From positions 1,302,001 through 1,366,000 of the forward strand of contig JAESUZ010002552.1 in the NCBI GenBank assembly GCA_017311185.1: 64,000 nucleotides of DNA, in the 5' to 3' direction. Both the position numbers and the translations under genes were made by a program. This document shows, piece by piece, positions 57,399-64,000 of the stretch (its first letter is position 1; the number at the start of each line of letters is the position of its first letter). The DNA is from Proteles cristata cristata. Taxonomy: Eukaryota > Chordata > Mammalia > Carnivora > Hyaenidae. Under the pieces are notes generated by a model. It was not told where the DNA came from and searched no databases. It saw only the letters and a program-made list of their open reading frames with translations.

Positions 57399-57591
57399 GG
57401 GGCGCCTGGGTGGCTCAGTCGCTTAAGCGTCCAACTCTTAATTTCAGCTCAAGTCATGATCTCACAGTTTGTGAGCTCGAGGCCCGCACTGGGCTTGTGC
57501 TGAGAGCAGAGAGCCTGCTTGGGATTCTGTCGTCCTCGCTCTCTGCCGCTCCCCGACTCGCTCTCTATCTCTCTCTCTCAAAAATAAAACT
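57399..57591 (+). mobile_element. CanSINE (first of a tandem pair)
   Basis: Starts GGGGCGCCTGGGTGGCTCAG directly after L1 sequence. Its tail AAAAATAAAACTA runs into the second SINE. Confidence 0.94.
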
Positions 57592-57592
57592 A

Positions 57593-57785
57593 GGGGCACC
57601 TGGGTGACTCAGCTGGTTGAGCATCCAACTTCAGCTCAGAGTTCATGGGTTCAAGCCCTGTGTCGGGCTTGCAGCTGTCAGCACAGAGTCAGCTTCATAT
57701 CCTCTGTCCCCCACACTCTCTGCCCCTGTCCTGCTTGCGATGTCTCTCCCAGAATAAATAAGCTTTAAAAACAAATAAATAAAAC
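57593..57785 (+). mobile_element. CanSINE (second of a tandem pair)
   Basis: Starts GGGGCACCTGGGTGACTCAG immediately at the tail of the previous copy. It has a shortened middle and a tail with AATAAATAAAACTAAAC. It probably inserted into the first copy's A-tail. Confidence 0.93.
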
Positions 57786-58698
57786 TAAACTTAAACACAC
57801 ACATAATGAGACACAGTCACTACTTTACACCCACTAGGATGGCAGAGTTCCCATATGACTCAGCGACTCTACCCCAACATATATGCCTACGCAAACTGAA
57901 AATACATGCCTATATATACCTCGTACACTAATATTCATAGCAGCATTATTCATAATGGTCAAAGAATGGAAAGAATCCAAATGTCCCTAAACTGATGAAG
58001 AGATAAACCAAATATGGTTTATCCACAAAACAGCATTTTATTTTATTTAGCCATAAAAAGGAATGAAGTACTGACAACATGCTACAATACAGATGAGCCT
58101 TGAAAATATGCAGAGAGAAAGAATTCACATAAAAGGCCATGTATTGTAGGATTACATTCAGATGAAACACCCAGATTAGGCAAAGCCAGAGAGACAGCGG
58201 ACAAGTGGTGGCTAGGGAGTGTTGAGGGACTAAAGAAGTGACTTGGAACGGGTACCTGGTCTCTCTCCAGGGCGAGGAACAGGTTCTAAGATTGATTCTG
58301 CCGATGGTTGTACAACTCAGTGACAAGACAGAAACCCATTGAGTCTTGTGATATGTGAGTTGTATGTCAATAAAAACAAGAAGGTGTCAGTAAATCGTTC
58401 TGAGCTGGAGGATGGTGTGGTTTGTTGGCATTTTGGAAAGAACGTGCTCTGGCCCCCAGGGCAGAAAACAGTCTGGAAGCAGAGAAACCCTGAGTTAGAG
58501 GCTGTAAGTGGTGAGAGGCAATGGCGGCCCACACAGGAAGTGGACGGAAAAGGTCAGACCCAAGGAGCATATAGGATGGATGTTAACAAGTCTAAACATA
58601 CACGGTCATAACTCAAGTGTGCAGAAACATGACTTTCTTTATGTCACTGTAACTGAATTTAACTTCGTTTTTGTGGCAGTTTTAAATAATGCCCTCAG

Positions 58699-58905
58699 GT
58701 GCACCTGGGTGGCTCGGTTGGTTAAACGTCCAACTCTTGGTTTCAGCTCAGGTCATGATCTTGCAGTGCGTGGGTTCGAGCCCCGCATCGGGCTCTGCAC
58801 TGACAGCGCAGAGCCTGCTTGGGATTCTCTCTCCCCGCTCCTTCTCTCTCTGCCACTCCCTGGCTTGTTTGCTTTCTCTCACAAAAAATAAACAAACATG
58901 AAAAA
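58699..58905 (+). mobile_element. CanSINE, left arm of an inverted pair
   Basis: Head GTGCACCTGGGTGGCTCGGT, tail AAAAATAAACAAACATG. Outer target duplication about 'atgccctca' / 'atgtcctca' encloses both SINEs. Confidence 0.93.
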
Positions 58906-58912
58906 AATTTTT

Positions 58913-59119
58913 TTTTCCTGTTTATTTATTTCTGAGAGCGAGAGACTGTGTAAGCAGGGGAGGGTCAGAGAGAGAGAAAGAGACAGAATTCCAAGCAGGC
59001 TCCAGGCTCTGAGCTAGCTGTCAGCACAGAGCCTAATGTGGGGCTTGAACCCACGAACCGTGAGATCATGACCTGAGCCGAAGTCGGATGCTTAACCGAC
59101 TGAGCCATCCAGGTGCCCC
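58913..59119 (-). mobile_element. CanSINE, right arm of an inverted pair
   Basis: Antisense copy with head 'ctgagccatccaggtgcccc'. It is flanked by 'gaaaaaaattttttt'-like sequence on both sides, showing it inserted into the tail of the previous SINE. Confidence 0.93.
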
Positions 59120-59236
59120 GAAAAAAAATTTTTTTATGTCCTCAAAATGTGGACCAAACTCAGTGACTTAGTTTTAACTGACAGAATGGGGCTGAAGGTG
59201 CTGTATAACTTTCAAGGCTAGATTATAAGAGGATAC

Positions 59237-59262
59237 ATCTGTCTGTCTGTCTGTCTGTCTCC
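59237..59262. repeat. (TCTG)n short tandem repeat
   Basis: Several perfect TCTG units preceding a CT-rich stretch. Confidence 0.8.
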
Positions 59263-59825
59263 CTCTCTCTTCATCCCTCTCGGTCGCTCACTCTGCAAAG
59301 ACCACGGCCATGCCGTGAGGACACCCAGGCACCCTGTGAAGACCCCACGTGGACAGGAAGGAGCCCTGCCGTCAACAGCCAGCACCAGCTTGCCCAGCCA
59401 CATGTGTGCACCACCCCAGAAGCGGTCCTCACACCCAGCCCTGAGTCCCTGGGTTCTCCAGCTGTGGCCACAGCCCTCGCAGAGCAGAGACAAACCGCGC
59501 CTGCTCGCCTTCACGGGATTCCTGGCCCACAGAAACCACGAGAGATAATAAAAGTCATCCCTGCTCCAGGTTACTAACTTGTGAGGTATTTTGTTACTCG
59601 GAAATAGATTTAACTCGTACAGCTCTGAAGCCCTAGTTCTGCTGACAGCAGAGAACATTTCACCTTGCCAGGTAAAGGTGATGGGGTCACTTCCATTTTA
59701 TTTTATTAGTTTAGTTTAGTTAAGTTTATCTTTAATTTAATTTTATATTTTATTTTATTTTACTTTATTTTGAGAGAGAGAGAGTAGTTAAGAGGGGCAG
59801 AGGGAGATTTCTTTATTAAACTTTA

Positions 59826-60034
59826 TTTTAATATTTTTTAATGGTTATTTATTTTTGAGAGAGAGAGAAACAGAGCGTGAGTGGGGGAGGGTCAGAGAGA
59901 GAGGGAGACACAGAATCCGAAGCAGGCTCCAGGCTCTGAGCTGTCATCACAGAGCCCAACGCGGAGATCAAACCCACAAACCACGAGATCATGACCTCCA
60001 TCAAGGTGGGACACTTAGCCAACTGAGCCACTCA
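59826..60034 (-). mobile_element. CanSINE, nested in another
   Basis: Antisense; 'gccaactgagccactcag' at right, GAGA-rich middle. It lies within the left part of the SINE that resumes at 60037. Confidence 0.85.
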
Positions 60035-60036
60035 GT

Positions 60037-60206
60037 CACAGTGAGAAAGAGTGAAAGAGAGAGAGAGAGAGAGAGAGAGAGAAGCCCAAGCAGGCTCTGA
60101 GCTGTGCAGAGCCCAATGCAGGGCTTGAACTCACGAACTGTGAGATCATGACTTCAGCTGAAATCAAGAGTCAGACCTTAACCAACTGAGCCACCCAGGT
60201 GCCCCC
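60037..60206 (-). mobile_element. CanSINE, older copy split by the one at 59826
   Basis: Antisense head 'ctgagccacccaggtgcccc' at right, with a (GA)n run at 60055-60082. Its A-tail side appears to be the TTTTATTTTA-rich and GAGA segment at about 59700-59810, left of the nested copy. Confidence 0.8.
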
Positions 60207-60299
60207 CAATGAAACTTTATTTATAAAACCAGGCAGCCAGCCCAAGGGCCATGGTTAGCCAATTTAGTGAGCTTTTTTTTTAAGTATTGCATTAAAATA

Positions 60300-60494
60300 T
60301 TCTTTTTCTTAAATGTTTATTTATCTTCAGAGAAAGAGAAAGCACAAGGGAGGGGGAGGAGCAGAGAGAGAATTCCAAGGAGGCTCCACACGTGGCATGG
60401 CAGAGTGTCGGGCTCGATCCCACAACAATGAGATCATGACCTGAGCCGAAATTAAAAGTCAGATGCTTAACTGACTGAGCCACCCAGGCGCCCC
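60300..60494 (-). mobile_element. CanSINE
   Basis: Antisense copy; 'ctgagccacccaggcgcccc' at right. Flanks 'attaaaatattc' / 'taaaatattatt' suggest the target duplication. Confidence 0.93.
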
Positions 60495-62286
60495 TAAAAT
60501 ATTATTATCTTATTGGGCTGCTCCTCTCCTGTAGCCTTGACTTGTCCCATGAGCCCTCATCTCACAGACTGGGGGCCACTCTGGATTTCCTGGAAACCCG
60601 CCACAGGCCAGGAACCAGAGGGGTAGCCACAGGAGGCTGATGCAAGAGGCAGTGTCTCAGGCCCTCTTGCTGCCGAAAAGGCACCCTTCTGCTCTGCCCC
60701 GTCTATCCCCTGCTAGTGCAGAACATTCTGGGACTTCCAGGGGGAGGGAGGTCACAAACTGCCTTGGGCTGGGCAGACTCACCTGATGTTCTCTATCACC
60801 ACCTTGCATTCTGCTCCCTAAGTGAAAGCTGGTGCTAGTGGGGCAGAGGAAAGACTCAACTAGTGTTTCTAAGCCTCTTCTGGCTCCCCAACTTCCCCGG
60901 AAGGAACGCCTCCCTGTGTAGCAGAGCAACTACATTCAAGCCCTCGCCCCGTAGTTAATGGTATCTTTGCATCCACACGTTCAGTTCGCCGTGGATCCAA
61001 GATCACTACTCCGTGCCAAGCGTTTGCTAGAAGCCAGAGACGCAGAGGAAACTCTACCACTCGTGGAGCAAACAGCAAGAGGAGCCAATATACACAAATA
61101 ATTACAGTAAAGTCTTGCATATAAAGTACAAAACAATCAAAGTGCACACAGGCTTAGTCATAGCAGGGAAGAGGGAAGGATCCCCTCTCCCTGGAAGCCT
61201 GGAGAGGGGAGGCTGGGTCTCCCGAAGCCAACAAAGTGTCAGTAGATAATTCCCTAGGGAAGAGCACACAGAAGGACTGGAGGAGCAGCGGTGGAAAGTC
61301 ACAAGATTGATTTAAAGAGAGAGAGAGGCAGTATTATATGGCGCAGTAGTGGGCAATTCACAGGAGCTCATCTGTAACCTGGGGACAGTCCTAATGCCCC
61401 TTAGGAGGTTGGTACTAAATGAGATACGTCAAACACTCAGCACGGAGCCTAGGTCAGAGGATGCTACAACGGAAGCACAATGTTAACGCCCGTCACTCAT
61501 TACATCTTCAGTCTAACGTCAAAGGCACTGCATGAGAATAAAAGTTTAGTCCTATACACGCTTGCGCATGGAGAAAGGTTAATTCAATCAGTACAGAAGC
61601 GTCTGCTACCTCCCCAAACACTCCGTGGTTACATTTTAAAAATTCAGTGATCAGCTCAACCTTCTTGGAATTTAAAGCTAAACTGTTTCTCTCTTAAGCC
61701 CCAGAGCTCGCCAATCAGAATCACTTTGCTCCCAGACTATTGTATCCGTGTCGAAAAATCCATTCAGCAGCTCAACTGCCTTCTTTGTTCTGGGCTGTAG
61801 CTGCCCTCCCCAGAGGCATGGGTGCCACTGACTGAGTGGGTGCAGGCCACCCTGCATTGAACACGTAGGCTTAATATTTCAAAACCATTATGCAGCCATT
61901 TAGGACATGGGTAGGATTTAGGGATGAGGCTTGGGGGGTGGGGGATGGTGGAACGATTAGGCCCAAGGGGCTTGATTTATAGAAAGGTTGGTCTTTGGGG
62001 GAGGGACTTTTTTGTTCCTCCTAGGAGAAACTGAGACAGCGTGCTAAACAATTCTACTTGGTGGGGAGCTGGGTGGCATATACGTACTGAGCCCCTACTC
62101 TGTGGAATGCTATGTTCCAAAGGTTTCCCCCAAAGACGGGGACAGTGTTGCTTCTGTGACTTCCACTGAAAGCATCTTGTGGGGACCTCGCCTGGGGAGC
62201 GTCAGGCAAAACAGTCCCGGCTCTCAGGAGGCTAGAAGAAGTTTATCACGTGGTTTGGAATTTCGAAAAGTGAGCCTGTAACTTCT

Positions 62287-62390
62287 TCTTTTTTTTTAAT
62301 TTTTAATGTTGTTTTTTTTTTAATTTCTGAGAGAGAGAGAGAGAGCAGGGGAGGGTCAGAGAGACAGGGAGATACAGAATCTGAAGCAGA
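62287..62390 (-). mobile_element. 5'-truncated CanSINE
   Basis: Only the A-tail side and CT-rich part are present; the tRNA-like head is missing. Target duplication 'gtgagcctgtaacttct' (about 62270-62286) and 'gtgagcccgtaacttct' (62391-62407) flank it directly. Confidence 0.88.
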
Positions 62391-63184
62391 GTGAGCCCGT
62401 AACTTCTAACAGGATGCTTAGCATTGGGAACCTGCCCTTTGGAAAACAGACTCTGCTGTTTGTATTTTCTGTCCCTACCCTCTGTCTTTTTAAAAATGCA
62501 GTTAAATGGGAAAACAGCAGCCTGTCTTGGACCAAGTTTAGAGAACCATGGGAAAGATTTAACTCCAGCCTGAGCTGAAGTTAAAAGAGAAAAGCTGTCC
62601 CTTCTGTCTCAGGGGCTGGTCCCCAAGCAGATGGGAGACCCTGGGGTTGGGGTGGGGGGCGCGGGGAGGAGTCTTGACTGGTGGGGGGGGGCCCTTTGGA
62701 GATGGAGAGAGGCTAGGGTCCCATTCTCCTGGTTTCCCCTGTTCCAATCACAGCTCCCTTTCTGCCCTGGGGGACCCATGAGAGCCCCCTCTTTGCCCTT
62801 TCAATATCTCCCCATCACTTGAGTTGGTCTGAGAGGCCTTCTGTTACTTATAAGTCACCATCCCTGACTAGAAGAACATCTTAGCCCAAAGGCATGATTC
62901 TAAGAGTAAGAATTCTGGGCAGAGAGGGGAGAAGGAGAAACACACATACACACACACCACCCTTAGAAGCTCATGATCCTTGTCTTCCTCACAGCAGGTC
63001 ATTCACTCTTCGTTCTACAAATATCTATTAAGTGCTTACTGTGTGCCAAGCACTAGGGATAAAAATGAATAAAGAAAGACACAGCCCCTGCCCTGCGGAG
63101 CGCCTATCTGATGGGGAGACAGATGGGTGGGTAAGCAGGCTGGGTGAGCGGTACAGGAGATATCAGCAAGAGCCCCCCCCTTTC

Positions 63185-63330
63185 TGGAATCCCCTCCTCC
63201 AAGGCACCCCGTTAAAATTAACTCCACCAATTAAAGGCGTCGTTAGGAGACAATGCTGCCTGTCTTCCTCTTTATTTTTAATTACAGGGGTTGGCCTAAA
63301 GTTGTCAAACCATTTATAATTAGAGCAGAG
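63185..63330. promoter_or_regulatory. AT-rich homeodomain-motif island, possible regulatory element
   Basis: 'cgttaaaattaactccacca', 'attaaaggcgtcgttagg', 'tttttaattacaggggttgg' and 'catttataattagag' lie in a GC-rich setting with no repeat signature. A further 'gattatagtcattaggg' follows near 63517. Confidence 0.3.
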
Positions 63331-64000
63331 CTCTGAGCAGGCCTGGGGAGGGAAGGGAAAAAGGGGTGGGGGAGACAGGGGCTCCTGCCCAGCCCCTCCC
63401 AGGTCCTCTGCCTCTGGTGCAGCGACAGGCTGCTGCCCCCCTAATGGACTGGGTGGCTGGGAAGCACTCTCCGCTGGCAGCAGTCCCTCCCCACTGCCTC
63501 TCAGCACACACACCCTGATTATAGTCATTAGGGAGTCACCGAGAGGTGGGAGCACAGGAAGACAGGCGGGTGGCAGTGGCCTGGAAGGTGGGGGCGGCTG
63601 CAGCTGAGACAGGGCCAGCTCAGGCTGGAGAGCAGAGCCGGAGAAAGAGCAGGGGCTGAGACTCCTCTCCTGCCCTCTCCCTGCAGGGAGGCATCCATCT
63701 CTCCCTAAAACAGGCCACAGCCCACACAGCAAGAAGTGCGTGAGGCCGGCATGGTGCAGGGGGCTGAAGACAAAGGGGTGCCCCTCAATCTGCCCTCTGG
63801 GTGCCATCTTGGCTTCACTGCACCCCTGCAACCACAGACAAATACAGAGCAGACTCACAGCACGCAGGGGGGCAGCTGCTGGAAAAGAATCTGGGAGAAA
63901 AAAGGCATGCAGCTAGCTGTAAACTTGACTTGGTGAGACCTGGGCTGTCACTTTCACCTTCTGCTCAGACCCAGAGGGACAGAGCCCCTCCTCTTTCTGT

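Larger units (their letters stand above)
57181..58385 (+). repeat. Ancient L1 (L1M-type) ORF2 end / 3' UTR, interrupted by two SINEs
   Basis: 'gaagttgctcaacattatta', 'gcaaatcaaaaccacaacga', 'catagcagcattattcataa', 'gccataaaaaggaatgaagt' and 'gtatgtcaataaaaa' follow the classical L1 3' order on +. No reading frame is intact. Confidence 0.85.
60500..64000. other. Probable intergenic sequence without recognised genes
   Basis: Contains a truncated SINE (62287-62390), a MIR-like part near 61360-61500 ('catctgtaacctggggacag'), AT-rich non-repetitive stretches near 61.5-61.9 kb and an AT-rich island at 63185-63330. The 231-codon - strand frame at 63163-63858 and other frames show no domain and no splice support. 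Confidence 0.55.

Noticed and set aside
63163..63858. 231-codon - strand frame near the window end
   Set aside because: No recognisable domain, poor start context, and overlaps frames on the other strand. It spans the AT-rich island and looks fortuitous.

Overview
The window is mammalian nuclear DNA from a carnivoran, most likely a felid or other feliform. About two dozen tRNA-Lys-derived CanSINE copies are scattered through it on both strands. They show the typical head (GGGGCGCCTGGGTGGCTCAG), a CT-rich middle and an AATAAATAAA-type tail. There is also a carnivore-type L1 3' end. Gene density is low and the GC-rich parts are intronic or UTR. This is a eukaryotic locus, so operons, ribosome binding sites and CRISPR arrays are not expected and none is seen.

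The one protein-coding gene I can support is the 3' half of NECTIN1 (nectin cell adhesion molecule 1, PVRL1/CD111) on the + strand. Positions 1-4035 are intron. The terminal exon of the alpha (long) isoform starts at 4036, ends at the stop at 4581-4583 and is followed by a 3.5 kb 3' UTR with polyadenylation signals at 7239 and 8143. About 24 kb downstream lies a second, alternative set of 3' exons: 28786-28933 (new transmembrane segment), 29870-29945, 30374-30490 and 38271-38393 (stop). All four have good splice sites and compatible phases. The first enters in the same phase as the alpha exon, so the two sets are alternative ends of one ectodomain. The alpha end carries the afadin-binding C-terminus EWYV. 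The downstream end, probably the beta/HIgR-type isoform, lacks it and instead has a short tail with an ITIM-like motif (VEYATI).

The rest is intron and, after about 38.4 kb, probably intergenic DNA filled with repeats. These include two GGAT/GGTG tetranucleotide arrays (1.70-2.22 kb and 14.13-14.78 kb), ancient L1, L2 and MIR copies, LTRs of ERVL/MaLR type, an eroded antisense retroviral pol relic inside the last beta intron, and a recognisable MaLR provirus (53.3-56.6 kb). The provirus was later invaded by SINEs and by an L1 insertion that looks like a 3' transduction. Several AT-rich, homeodomain-motif-rich islands (9.2-9.5, 27.66-27.75, 28.35-28.40, 32.9-33.0 and 63.2-63.3 kb) stand out from the GC-rich background and are candidate regulatory elements.

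All family assignments are by eye. No alignment or repeat-library search was possible, and boundaries of old repeats are approximate.
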